This document shows positions 12,086 through 22,489 of a stretch of 64,000 nucleotides of DNA, piece after piece. The notes beneath the pieces were generated by a model. That model had not been told where the DNA came from and made no database searches. It saw only the letters and a program-made list of their open reading frames with translations. Location: assembly GCA_037176885.1 (NCBI GenBank), contig JAWWNJ010000063.1, forward strand, positions 372,001 through 436,000. Reading direction: 5' to 3'. Within the stretch, counting starts at the first letter, position 1. Each line of letters starts with the position of its first letter. Source of the stretch: Favolaschia claudopus. Lineage: Eukaryota; Basidiomycota; Agaricomycetes; Agaricales; Mycenaceae. Both the position numbers and the translations under genes were made by a program.

Positions 12086-13631
12086 TCACGCCGTCCCCCT
12101 CCAATACTTGGGCTTGATAAACGGCATCGGCGTAATTACTCCCTTGCGCATCTTACTCCGCACCTCCACATCGACCTCCGTCCCCTTCTTGTGCCACCCG
12201 TTCAGCACATATCCCATAGCGATGTTTTGCTGGAGGGTCGGAGAGGGGATGCCCGATGTCACGGCGCCGAGAGGCTCCTTGGTGGAAGGGTCGAATATTT
12301 TCGCGCCCTCTGCGACAGCTGTTAGCGGACAATTAGCGAAGGGAACGGAACACTCACGTCGAGCAGGCGCCCCTTCGACAATGAGACCGACACGTCGCCT
12401 CGGTGGGCCGGCTTTCAGATGCTCCCGCACGCCTTCAGCGCCGATGAAGGTTCCGTTCTCTTTTCTCTCTTTGCCTGAACACAATAGTCAGCTTCATCAA
12501 TAACAAGGAGGACTTGAAGAGAACCCACCGATGACCCAAGTAAGCCCCGCTTCCACAGGCGTCGTACCTTCATCGAGGTCGTTCCCATACAGACACATGC
12601 CCGCCTCGAGACGCAGACTGTCGCGCGCGCCGAGGCCAGTGAGTTGGACGGGTGACTTTGCGAGCAGTTCCGCTACTTCGACGGTTTGGGAGGGAGGGAT
12701 GGAGATTTCGAAGCCGTCTTCGCCTGTGTACCCGCCTCGAGCGACGTGCAAGTTGAACCCGCCTTCGACGGGGATGAAGGCTGATTTGCCGAAGGTCAGT
12801 TGGGCCAAGTCGTATGAAGTGAGGGTCTGGAGATAAGAAGCCGCTTTGGGGCCTGTAGAGCCGTCAGCTTTGAAACGATAGACGAGAGAATTAAATGACC
12901 TTGCAAAGCCAAAAGCCCCCAACCGTCCAGCAACTCCATCTCGACAGGCCCTTTCGAGCCAGTCTCACCCGCATTCCATTCAGCCAGATGCTGATTGAAC
13001 CACTTCAGGTCTTCGTCGCGCCTTCCCGCGTTGGTGACGACGTAGAAGGCATCCTCTGCGTGTTTGGTTATTATAAGGTCGTCGAGGATGCCGCCGCGCT
13101 CGTTGAGAAGAACGGAGAGGGTAGATGAGTAAGGTGACAAGGAGGACAGGGAGGACGGGGTGAGCCATTCGAGAAACGCTGTCGCGGTTGGACCGCGGAA
13201 ACTTTGCGAGGGGTAAGGTTGAACGATCATGGCGAATGAATGCATAAACTCACATAGACTGTACCATATGTCCTACGTCGAATAGCCCAGCGCTTGTCCT
13301 GACATGGTTATGGCTAGCGACTGATTTGTGGAATCAGTTTGCGGCAAAAAAATTCAGGTGAAGATAGGGCGCACCTTGGCCGACTTCTTCATAAGCCAAG
13401 GGCATCGAGTAGCCCGCAAACGGAACCATCTTGGCACCGTTCGCTACGTGGAAGTCATACAGCCCCGTTTTCCTCAACTACATAGAAGCCATATGAGCTG
13501 GTACACTGCGCCTACAAGACGCGACCCACTTCTGACGCCGAAGTCGCGAGACCACGTATCGAAGACGAAACACAGAGTTTCTGCAGACCCAGCGAGCGTC
13601 GTAGAACCAGTGAAGAACGCAGGAAAACCAT
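12086..13631 (-). CDS. GCV1: Glycine cleavage system T protein (aminomethyltransferase), mitochondrial
   Basis: Aminomethyltransferase of the glycine decarboxylase complex: it moves the methylene group from the lipoyl arm of H protein to tetrahydrofolate and releases ammonia. Seven or so exons. Exon 1 encodes a basic mitochondrial presequence ([20 protein letters not shown]), followed by family blocks [78 protein letters not shown] and, near the end, [20 protein letters not shown] and [14 protein letters not shown]. Length (about 400 residues) fits the family. The start codon was chosen because only this Met precedes the presequence and splices in phase into LRKTGLYDF. It acts in the mitochondrial matrix and feeds one-carbon metabolism. 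It is the first gene left of the FAD oxidoreductase pair, which is transcribed away from it. Confidence 0.95.
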
Positions 13632-13847
13632 CGTGGTGGGAGCGGAAGAGCCGTACTTCCGAGACTTTGCGCCCACGTGATGCGGCTGTTCGGCCCGGTT
13701 CGCACTCCGCTCGGCCTGAACGGCATCGACTCTCTAACTTGCCCACCACGAATTGTGAGCTGGCTGGTGAGTGAAAAAGGAGGCAAAATGCAGCTCGCAT
13801 AGGTAGTACGACAGGCAAGCTCAAAGGTGTATACAGTCTCCGCCAAA

Positions 13848-13927
13848 AGAATAAATAAATAAAAATCACTAAATAAATAAAGAAATTCATAAATGCATAA
13901 AGAAACAAACAAACAAACAAACAAAAG
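13848..13927. repeat. Low-complexity AAAT/AAAC repeats
   Basis: Short tandem units of the type aaataaat pass into caaacaaacaaac. The tract lies in the roughly 500-bp divergent promoter region between the glycine-cleavage gene and the first FAD oxidoreductase gene. Confidence 0.7.
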
Positions 13928-14127
13928 ATGAACTTCGATTCAAGCCTCACCGGTAGCCTCACCAGTTGCTTTTTTACTCCCTCTCTTCTACTCAATTTTT
14001 ACGAAACGAGAAAGGCACTCTAAGTACTATTCGTTTGCAAACCCCAGTCTCGGGGACATATCTGGACGCCGACGATGGCGGACCGAGACTTCCGGTGACA
14101 CTGTTAACATCCTCCTTCCTCACCACC

Positions 14128-15927
14128 ATGTCGTGGTCCATCGTACTACCGGCCCTGCTTCAACTTGGGCTGTCCTCAGCGCTTTCTATCCCAGACCCAT
14201 TAGAATCAGACTCTGCTCCTCAATTCCCCTTCAAATTTGATGCTCCCAAACCAGCAGACCTTCCCCATGCGAATCCAACACATTCTTTCTGGACGCACAC
14301 CCCCGGAGCGAATCCGCTCGCAGGTGAAGGCAGCACAGGGCCCCTCACCGGACAAGCGGATGTATGTATAGTTGGTTCAGGTATAACAGGCGTTTCCGCT
14401 GCGTACCATCTTGCAAACGCTGTTGAGAACGGAGTATTTCCGAGCACCGAGTCGGGCAAGGTAAGCGCTGTCATCCTTGAGGCGCGAGACTTTTGTGAGT
14501 TTCGATTTGAGTGGTTGGTTTCTGTGCTGATTCTTTTATTGGAAGGTTCGGGCGCAACAGGTCAGTGAAGCATGTGCGATTTACAGGTGGAATTTGAAAC
14601 GTAATGCCGCAGGACGAAACGGCGGCAATCTCACTCCCTACGCATTCGGTGGTTTTGGAAAACTACAAGAACGTTTTGGCACCGACGCAGCGCTGCGGCA
14701 ACTCGCATTAGAGCATTATTCAGCGACTGAAATGGTTCGCATTGCAAGAGAATCTGGGTGGGCTGATGCCGTTGACCTGGTCGAGGGTGGTCACGTCGAC
14801 GTCATACTGAACGATTCCGACCTGGCAAAGGCTCAGGCGGATTTTTTCGCTGCTATATTTGCGGGCAAGGATATCAACGCAACCTGGTTCAGTCAAGAGG
14901 AGATGAACGCAGTCAGTTTTTAGCGATTTCTTTGAACTGTATCTCAGCTGACTCAACCCACTTCAGACATACGGCACCTACAACTGGGGAGTTCGCTCTC
15001 CAGGTTACAATCTCTGGCCCCTCAAATTCGTCACCCAGCTCTACAAATCCACACTTGATATCACCCCGCGCCTCGACCTCCGACTCCACACGCGCACGCC
15101 CGTCACCGCCGTCTCCCCTCTCACCGCCGCCGCCTCCAACCGTAGATGGCGATTGGCAACCCCCCGCGGCGCGGTCCTCTGCTCCGCCGTCCTCCACGCC
15201 ACGAACGGCTACGCCTCGCACCTCCTCCCGCAATTCGCTGGCCCAGAAAACGGGATCACGCCCGTTCGCGGGCAGGTGTTGGCTGTGCGTGCCGACACGC
15301 AGCTGCCCGTGCCTTCTTGGTCTGGGAACGAGGGGTACTGGTTTCCTCGGCCGGAAAGCGCATCTGAGGATGCAACGCCGCTGGTCATCCTCGGCGGCAA
15401 GCGCTCCGTTGCCGGGTCACCGTACGAGATGGGTGTGACAGATGACGGCGTGTTGACAGAGAGTGTTGGAGCTGCCTTGCGGAAATTTCTTCCGGAGATG
15501 TTTCCAGGGTTGTATAAATCTGGTGTTGAGCCCGAGGCAGAGTGGGTGCGTTCCAGCTGCAACATGAGTTTGATCTTTACCTGACTCATTTTGATTTAGA
15601 CTGGTATTATGGGCTACACTGCGCTGGAAATTCCTTTCGTTCGTATTCTTAGTATTTGCCTCAAACATGTTGAACTCATTCAATCTGTAGGTCGGCCCGG
15701 TCCTGGCAAACTCTACCGCCGATCTCCACGACACGACATTCAAAGGCCAATACATCTCAGCAGGATACCATGGCCACGGCATGCCCCGTGCGTTTGGCTG
15801 CGCCGAAGTCGTCGTGCGGATGATTGCGGACGAGCGGGCTGGCTGGGACTCGCCCTCGGCGTTGCCGGAGTGGTTCCCGCAGCCATTTTTGACTTGGGTG
15901 AGAGACAAGAAGGGACCGGAAGCTTGA
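14128..15927 (+). CDS. Secreted FAD-dependent oxidoreductase (DAO family), copy 1
   Basis: Flavoprotein of the D-amino-acid-oxidase fold (PF01266-like). It starts with a signal peptide (MSWSIVLPALLQLGLSSALS) and so is probably secreted or vacuolar, unlike most DAO enzymes. The dinucleotide-binding motif is ADVCIVGSGITGVSAAYHLA. Then ARDFC leads, through a 15-nt microexon at 14546-14560, to SGATGRNGGNLTPY, the conserved FAD-contact loop. Further blocks: GYNLWPLKFVTQLYKS, TPVRGQVLAVRA, TGIMGYTALEIPFV and GQYISAGYHGHGMPRAF. Substrate unknown. The end is ambiguous: reading through gives a stop at 15925-15927, while a good intron (donor at 15896, acceptor cgcag at 15993) would end it at 16008 with ARDK. 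Copy 2 follows in tandem with the same exon plan. Confidence 0.85.
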
Positions 15928-16115
15928 TATCATTCAGCAGTGGTTTGTAAAATACAATGTGTTTAATTATTACTTTCACTTTCTGTTTCGCAGGCCCGAG
16001 ATAAGTAAATATTCGTGTGCCGCGTGATGAAGAACCATCTACTGCGCCGTGCTTCGTGCTCCAATGTCGATATTGCGAAGGTCGCAATCACTGCGCCGTA
16101 GTCTGACAAAAACTC

Positions 16116-16122
16116 TATATAA
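16116..16122 (+). promoter_or_regulatory. TATA box of FAD oxidoreductase copy 2
   Basis: TATATAA lies about 95 bp before the ATG at 16214, in the short gap between the two tandem oxidoreductase genes. Confidence 0.5.
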
Positions 16123-16213
16123 TGAACAGGCCTCATCGCCCAAAATCTTGAACTGCCTCCGCCGGCCCGCCGAAAGCTTTCAAACTCCGCACCAAACTCG
16201 TCAACTTACACTC

Positions 16214-18071
16214 ATGTCGATTTCAACAACTGTTCCCCTCCTTCAATTTTTCGCCAGCACACAAGCCTTCAACCAAACCCCCAGCAAACCCGCCTCTCTC
16301 CCTGTCCCAAATCCCACGCGATCCTTCTGGATCGATAGCACGCCGGATGCGAATCCATTAGCGTCAGAGGGGAGCGAGGGCCCGTTCACTGAGGATGCAG
16401 ACATTTGCATCGTTGGCTCGGGGATCACAGGTGTCTCGGCTGCTTATCATATTGCGAGGTGTGTTGAGCGAGGGGAGGTACCGCGAAGGGACGGTGATAA
16501 GCCGTTGCGCGTTGTGATTTTGGAAGCGAGGGATTTTTGTAAGTTTTGGGGGCTTTTGCTATGGGGATGCTCAAGCTCATATGTTGACTGTCTGTCAAGG
16601 CTCCGGAGCGACAGGTTCGAATTCCATATATATATTGTCTCACCACCGTTTCTTGTCTAATTAAATTATGGTAGGACGAAATGGCGGGCACCTCACTCCT
16701 CTCGTCTTCATCGAATTCACCAGCTATCGAGCAAAATACGGACAAGAGCAAGCTGTTCGGTGTCTGAACCTCGAAACCCACACCGCATCCGAAATGGTCA
16801 AATTGATTCGTCAAGAAGGATGGAGTGAAGCTGTCGATCTGGTTGAAAATGGGCATACATCGCTGTTCTTCACACCGGAGGAGTATGACGCTGTTAAAGC
16901 TGATTTCACTCTATCCGAGGAAGCGGGGGTGGATGTGAGCTCTGCTCGATGGCTCTCGAAGGAGGAGACGAAAGATGTAAGTCATTTGTTATCCCTTTGC
17001 TACCGATGTTGAAATATGCACTAATTGTTCACCGTTCAATGGCATCTTTAGAGATACGGCGCTGCATACCCCGCTGTTGAATTCGGCGGCTATAACCTCT
17101 GGCCGCTCAAATTCGTCTCTCAACTCTACCTTCTTGCAAAAAACAAAACCTCCTCCCAATTCGACCTCAAACTGCACACCCGCACACCAGTCACTTCTAT
17201 CTCTCCTACCTCAAATTCTTCTTCCGAATCTTCTTCGTCTTCGTCTTCATCCCGACGCTGGGCAGTAACCACCCCCCGTGGCACGTTCAACTGCTCATAC
17301 ATCATCCACGCAACAAACGCCTACGCGAGCCACTTCTTGCCCCACCTCTCCGGACCCGCAGGCATTGTCCCCACTCGCGGGCAAGTCGTGGCGCTGCGTG
17401 CAAGCGTCGTAGCTGATAAATTGTTCAAATGCTCGTGGGACGGGAATCAGGGATTCGAATATTGGTTTCCCCGCCCCGTTCAAGGCGCTGCTGGCTTGGA
17501 TGACAAGAGTGACGAAAACTTGAAGGAGAATTTGAAGCCGCTGGTGATCTTGGGCGGCGGCCGGGAAGTTAAAGGATCTGGCTTTGAATTCGGTGAGACA
17601 GACGATTCAGTGCTGAATGCGGAGGTTGGGAAGGTGTTGCGTGGGTTTTTGCCTACGGTGTTTCCTGGGAAGTTTGACGCGGGGCAGGAGCCGGAGATGG
17701 AGTGGGTGAGCACTTTGGAACGTTATCGGTTAGATGTCTGCTAATGCACTGAGGGACAGACGGGTATTATGGAGTTCACGAAACTTGGAGATCCATTCGT
17801 TCGTCGTTTCTGAATTTTAGAATTCATAGACTATATTCACAAACTTCGTCAACAGGTCGGACCTATCGTCGATGAATCCGCTTCGGACAGCAACAAGTTC
17901 GAAGGGCAATACATTTCCGCAGGATACTCAGGGCATGGCATGCCTCGCGCCTTCTCTTGTGCGGCGGTGGTTGCATCCATGGTAGCTGCAGATATTTCGG
18001 GTCGTCGATGGGAAACGCCTGAGTGGTTTCCAGATTCGTTTTTGACACAGCGGTCTGGGGAGGAAAAGTGA
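16214..18071 (+). CDS. Secreted FAD-dependent oxidoreductase (DAO family), copy 2
   Basis: Tandem paralogue of the gene at 14128. Start MSISTTVPLLQFFASTQAF looks like a signal peptide. FAD motif ADICIVGSGITGVSAAYHIA; a 15-nt microexon (16600-16614) encodes the same SGATG turn before GRNGGHLTPLVF. Shared blocks: GYNLWPLKFVSQLY, TPRGTFNCSYIIHATNAYAS, TRGQVVALRAS, TGIMEFTKLGDPFV and GQYISAGYSGHGMPRAFSC. A Ser-rich insertion (SSSESSSSSSSS) in the middle is absent from copy 1. The stop is at 18069-18071. Exon borders match those of copy 1, so the pair came from one tandem duplication, although the proteins have drifted. Function is likely the same broad reaction (flavin-dependent amine or amino-acid oxidation), substrate unknown. 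The downstream DUF1348 gene converges on it. Confidence 0.85.
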
Positions 18072-18384
18072 CGAACACGATGTCTTGATATTGAATAGAA
18101 TATACGGAGCTTGCTTATAGGAATCTTTGTTTGGAATACCCGAGGGGAGAAACTTATGATGAAACAGCTCGCAAGAAACAACAACCGCGGTGGTAATTGA
18201 CAAGAAATATACGCCTCGTTGAACTCAGTCGATTTTCTGTAGATTGGGAAAGCCATTACAGAATCCACACTTGTGATGAACGTGGGTTTTATTTAGTTTG
18301 TACTCTACCTTTCGGGTTTGAGCACAAAAGATTTCAATAAATAGAAAGAAATGGACATACAAGGAGATTTCTGCTGACTCGATG
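18072..18384. other. Convergent intergenic gap
   Basis: Short gap between the 3' ends of FAD oxidoreductase copy 2 (+) and the DUF1348 gene (-). Only untranslated sequence is expected; no gene or clear repeat seen. Confidence 0.5.
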
Positions 18385-19010
18385 TCAGAGATGCCTTTCA
18401 GTGATATCCACGGACTCGATATCAACGCCTTCCTTGAACCATCTCTCATCATGCGAGATGGCAAGATCGTTTCCGGACATCATGCGCTTGCGCATGAGCC
18501 CCGACTCGTCGAAAGTCCAGTCCTTTGTCCGAGTTAGCATGACATGTTTCAAGGGTTCGAAGTAACGAGATGACGAACCTCGAGACCATAAGTACGATAC
18601 CATTGGCCTGTGGCGTCGGGGCGTTCGTTCCATTCGTAGAAGAACTGGATGGTCTCCAACTGTCTATCGCCTACGCAGAAAAAAGCAGGGGATATACCTG
18701 AACAGCAATCTTATTATCCGCAAAAGTGAACAACTCTTTTCTCAATCTACAATCGAACGCATCGTCAGCTTCGTCGCTTGAACTTGGACAGAAAACTGAC
18801 GAACATATAATGATGCTCCTTCGCCCACTTCTCGGTCAAAAACTTCTCCACCTCAGCTCTCCCTGTCAAAAACGAGGTGCGATTGCGCCAGATGGTGTCG
18901 GGCGTGTATGCCAACGCGACCTTGGCTGGGTTGCGCGTATTCCACAGAGTCTGCGCGAGTTTGACCTTTTGGAGGGCGGTAGCTCTGGTAAAGGGCGGGA
19001 CGAGGGACAT
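18385..19010 (-). CDS. DUF1348 (NTF2/SnoaL-like) protein
   Basis: Small cytoplasmic protein of the DUF1348 group of the NTF2-like fold, about 160 residues. Exon 1 begins MSLVPPFTRATALQKVKLAQ and carries the family blocks WNTRNPAKVALAYTPDTIWR, NRTSFLTGRAEVEKFL and KWAKEHHY. Later exons read LRKELFTFADNKIAVQ, FFYEWNERPDATGQWYRTYG and WTFDESGLMRKRMMSGNDL. They end DIESVDITERHL before the stop at 18385. The W-x-N-R and WxRTYG patterns are diagnostic for the family. Its enzymatic role is unknown in fungi. A TATATAA-type box near 19060-19069 on the minus strand lies about 50 bp upstream of the ATG. It shares a short divergent promoter with the NOP8-like gene. Confidence 0.85.
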
Positions 19011-19384
19011 TGTGGGTAACGGATGGGCGGTTCGGATGTCCGCTACTGAAACTTGTCTGCTTTATATAACCATGAGTTTCCAGATCCCGTGCACGATGAC
19101 TGAGACAGCGACTTCGACCTGACTCCAGAACTGAGAAAAGATTGTGCAAAGTACTTATACTTATGTGCAAAGCGCTCGGAGGTGTTCGGTGAAAGGCGGA
19201 ATTTGAAACGGAATTGTGAAGATCGACGCGGCGACGCCGCAGCCGCTTACAAACCAGACAGACACTGACCGGACGCGTCGGGCGCGGACGCGGTAGCCGG
19301 TAGGTAGGCAGGGAGAGCGGAGGAGTCGATGGGGTTAGGGTTTCAGTGTCACGTCAATGTGACCGAGTCAATCGTCACGGTCAC

Positions 19385-21820
19385 ATGTCTGTTTCCTCCT
19401 CCCTGATCACGAAACGTTTGCACATCTCATTCGCGCCTTCGGTGCCAGCGAATGGTCCAGAAGATTTGAAAAAAGCTTTGACTGCTCATTTTGGCAAGTT
19501 TGCTACGGTAAAATCGGTCGATGGACTCGGAAAACTCGATGCAGTCGGCGGGCCTCGAAAATTTGCATACATCAGTCTTGAGGGTTCCGAGGCGGGCATC
19601 AATCGTTGTAGGACTAGCAAATTGGGCGGTATCTGAAGCTTTCTGACTATTCTTTCGTCTAGGCGTAAGCTCGTTAAGTGGATCTATTTGGAAGGGCGTC
19701 AAAGTACGGGTGGGGGATGCAAAACCAGATTTTTCGCAGCGGTGCGTGCCTCTCTTGGTATTTTTCTCAAGCATGTCCAAGTCAAGATTTGGATATGAGT
19801 TCCAATTCGATCCAACTTGAGGCCCAGCTTGAGAAATTGAGTATGGAGTTGGACGGATACCTGCCGCGAAGGCGAGAAGACGGAGACAAACCAGACATGA
19901 CGTCGAGCATGAGAGGGGGAGGCTACGCCCTCATCTCATGGCAAAATTGGCGTCTTCGTTGGCTCCGATCCCAGAGTTGGAATGCAAGCAGGGTTCTTGC
20001 TTCCCGATCTACATTCGTAACTCTCCACCTTGCAAACTGGGGACTGCGTTCACGGTGGCCTAACTTGGTTTTCACTTCCGTCCCAAGTTGGGGCACAAGG
20101 TGGAGTGGAGCTCATACTCAATTTTGAAGATGGGATGCGATTTCGTCTCATGAAACCACCGTCGTCTTAACCTGGATCGACTTCCGGGTAAAAAGGCATC
20201 CGTAGTATCATGCCCCACTTTGAGTCGGATCGAGTTCGGGGTCGAAGTCGGGGCAAAGTCGAGGTGAAATTGGGCTACCTCAATAGCCTGCACCATTTCG
20301 GGCTCCAACTTACCTCTGGTCAAGTTGACATGAAACCAGGCCATCGCTTGACTAGCCGCCACTCGGCTTCCCAGTCTCAGTAGTGAATCGTCAAGTGGGA
20401 CCTCGAGCCATACCCAAATTTTAACTTTGGAAACGCGCCATCATTCTGCGAACGCATCTACGCACTATATACTAACTATTCATGCTCCAGAATCGCTACA
20501 GAAAACACCGCCGACCCCCTTCCCCCAAAACGCAAACGCAAACGCGGCGCGATCCAAGCAGACGACATGACCCTCGTAACGCCTGACACCGCCGCTAATC
20601 GTCCAGGCTGGAAAGTCACCGAAATGGGACGCATCGTGCGACCGCTGCGTATGCGTCCCGCGCACCCGCTCCCTCCTCCACTCGTCTCCGCCGTCAAGAA
20701 AACCGACACGGGAAAGCCGAAAAAGCGAAGAGATCCTGACTCGCGTGCTCGGAGACGCACGATCGACCCGACGAGGTGGGGGAGCGTGCACCTCAAGGGT
20801 GTGTTTCTGGAGAATGCTGGGCAGGTGCCGGTGAACGAGGATATCATTGGGAGCGATGAATCGAGTGAAAGTGAGGACGAGGAAGAGGAAGAAGCACTGG
20901 AAGTGGTTCCTCCTCCTCGACTCCCCGTAGTCGCGCAAAAGCCGCCGCCTGCAGTAACCCCATCGCCTGCCCCTCCACCACCACCGTCTTTCGCACCCCC
21001 AAAATCCACCCCATTCGCCGCCCCCGCCTCCCCCGAGGTCGATCTAAGCACCGAAAAAACCCACTCCCTCGCCCTCCTTCAATCACTCTTCGGCTCCCGT
21101 TCCGACGCTGACTGGGTCGGCCGCGAGAGCGTCGGGTCAGACGTAGATGAGGAGGAGCTGCGCAAGGTCGGCGGCGGCCAGGGTTATATCGGAGGGGAGG
21201 AGGACGGGGTGGAGTACGTCCCGATGGAGGTGGATGGGGATGTTGTGCTTCCTTTCGCAGGGGCTGCAGAGGCTGAGGAGGACGACAAGGAAGAGGAGGA
21301 AGACAAGGAACAAGAGGTCCTGCCCGCTCCTCAACGACAAGCCCCCACGCAAGCGACCAAACTGAAAGATCTATTCGCGGCCAAGGCGCCTGAGGGTACG
21401 TTGCTCTTCCCCCCGCTTTCGCTCCCGTCCGCCTGCTAACGACACCTCCCCACAGCATCCTTTTCTCTCCTCGGCCACCTCGACCTCGACCTGGATCTGG
21501 ATCTAGAGCTGGACGATGATCTTGTCGTTCCCTCTTCTACTACTCACGCTCCCATTCCCCACCACCAAGCCCCAGCCCCCGAACCGCCCGCTCTTCAAGT
21601 CTACATCCCGATAACGCTCGACCCGAAGGAGGCGTTGTTCTTCCCCACCTCCTCCTTCGCATTCAGCCGCACCGACCACGGCTTCTACAAAACGCAGACG
21701 GACGCGGAGATCCGCGCGCAGTGGGAGGGGGAGAAGGTGGGGCTGACGCAGGGGTGGAAGAGGAGGTGGAGGGAGGCGGGGAAGGTGAGGAGGAGGAGGG
21801 GTGGGGGTGTGGAGGATTGA
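19385..21820 (+). CDS. NOP8: NOP8-like nucleolar RNA-binding protein
   Basis: Protein with an N-terminal RNA-recognition motif and a long acidic, low-complexity tail, the plan of yeast Nop8, which acts in 60S ribosome biogenesis. Exon 1: TKRLHISFAPSVPANG, KALTAHFGKFATVKSVDG, PRKFAYISLEG. Exon 2 completes the RRM (SLSGSIWKGVKVRVGDAKPD). A 749-nt intron (19742-20490) follows, then in phase RIATENTADPLPPKRKRKRG, a nuclear-localisation-like basic run. The rest is rich in Glu/Asp/Pro, with LLQSLFGSRSD and a C-terminal block FAFSRTDHGFYKTQTDAEIR and GLTQGWKRRWREA. The last intron is at about 21395-21454. The start codon gives MSVSSSLITKRL. The long intron carries an insertion (see the mobile element at 19776). 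Confidence is high for the RRM and family, moderate for the name. Confidence 0.8.
19776..20431. mobile_element. Putative MITE in a NOP8 intron
   Basis: About 656 bp inside the second intron of the NOP8-like gene. Its ends form an imperfect terminal inverted repeat of about 22 bp: 19776-19797 starts tccaagtcaagatttgg, and the reverse of 20409-20431 starts tccaaagttaaaatttggg, with about three mismatches and one gap. Inner inverted segments also exist (gagaaattgagtatg near 19838 against catactcaattt near 20109). No coding frame and no clear target-site duplication was found. The other introns of this gene are about 50-60 nt. Confidence 0.45.
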
Positions 21821-21849
21821 TTGCAAAACGGTACTTGGGAGTCTCGCCC

Positions 21850-22340
21850 AAGTCTTCTGAAATTTACTGAGTACTTGTACCGCCTAGTCACACAAACGTA
21901 TTCCCGAGGTCGTTTTACGTGCGGCAGCGAATCGGGACGAGTATGTAGGCGGCAGGGCGTGCACCTATGATATACACTAGCTCTGCGTGACTGTCAGCAG
22001 CACCGTCAGCGCCCACGTCGCCCGCCCGTTAAAACTCTCACAGCCGCTCTCCCAGCCAGGGGGCTTCCCGCCACCCTTGAAGTTCGACGTGACGGGCGGG
22101 GTAACGATACCAACTGCAGTGTGTATCAGGCGTAGTCGCAGTCGCAGTCATCGTTAGTATCGCGCGTCCTACGTCGCCAACCGGCTGAATGTCTCCTTGC
22201 CCGCTTTCAGTGCCCATCCTCCATTGCAAACACAATCGCACGCTCGCCGCCCATCCCTACCGTCACGAACCCGTTGGTCTTCAAGGGTGGCGAGTGCCGG
22301 CCTTCTAGGGAGTACCATTCCTATTAATTATGCGAATGGT
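21850..22340 (-). pseudogene. Two tandem partial copies of the metacaspase 3' end
   Basis: Downstream of metacaspase copy 1, two remnants in the same direction match metacaspase 3' ends. The outer one (about 21850-22080) begins with flank like that of copy 1 (gagtacttgta, then gtcgttttacgtgcg) and then the reverse complement of the last codons. The inner one (about 22110-22340) contains tcgcagtcgcagtcatcg, gccaaccgg, tgaatgtctccttgcccgc and then, after an internal deletion, acgctcgccgcccat and cgttggtcttcaaggg, with the 3' end resembling copy 2. Neither holds the caspase domain. The reading frame is broken. Confidence 0.7.
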
Positions 22341-22489
22341 GAGCACATCGATAATATCAAGAAACCGCGCACGCCAAAAACAAATAGTGTCTCTCGCAAG
22401 TCTTATGAGTTACCGAGTACTTGTAACACGGCCCAGTCAAAGAAGTCTAATTGCGTCTACGGCACCTTGGATACTACATAGAAGTCGTT

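Noticed and set aside
20480..21051. Long minus-strand frames opposite the NOP8-like gene
   Set aside because: Gly/Ser/Arg-rich composition typical of a reverse frame of an acidic, GC-rich gene; no motif.
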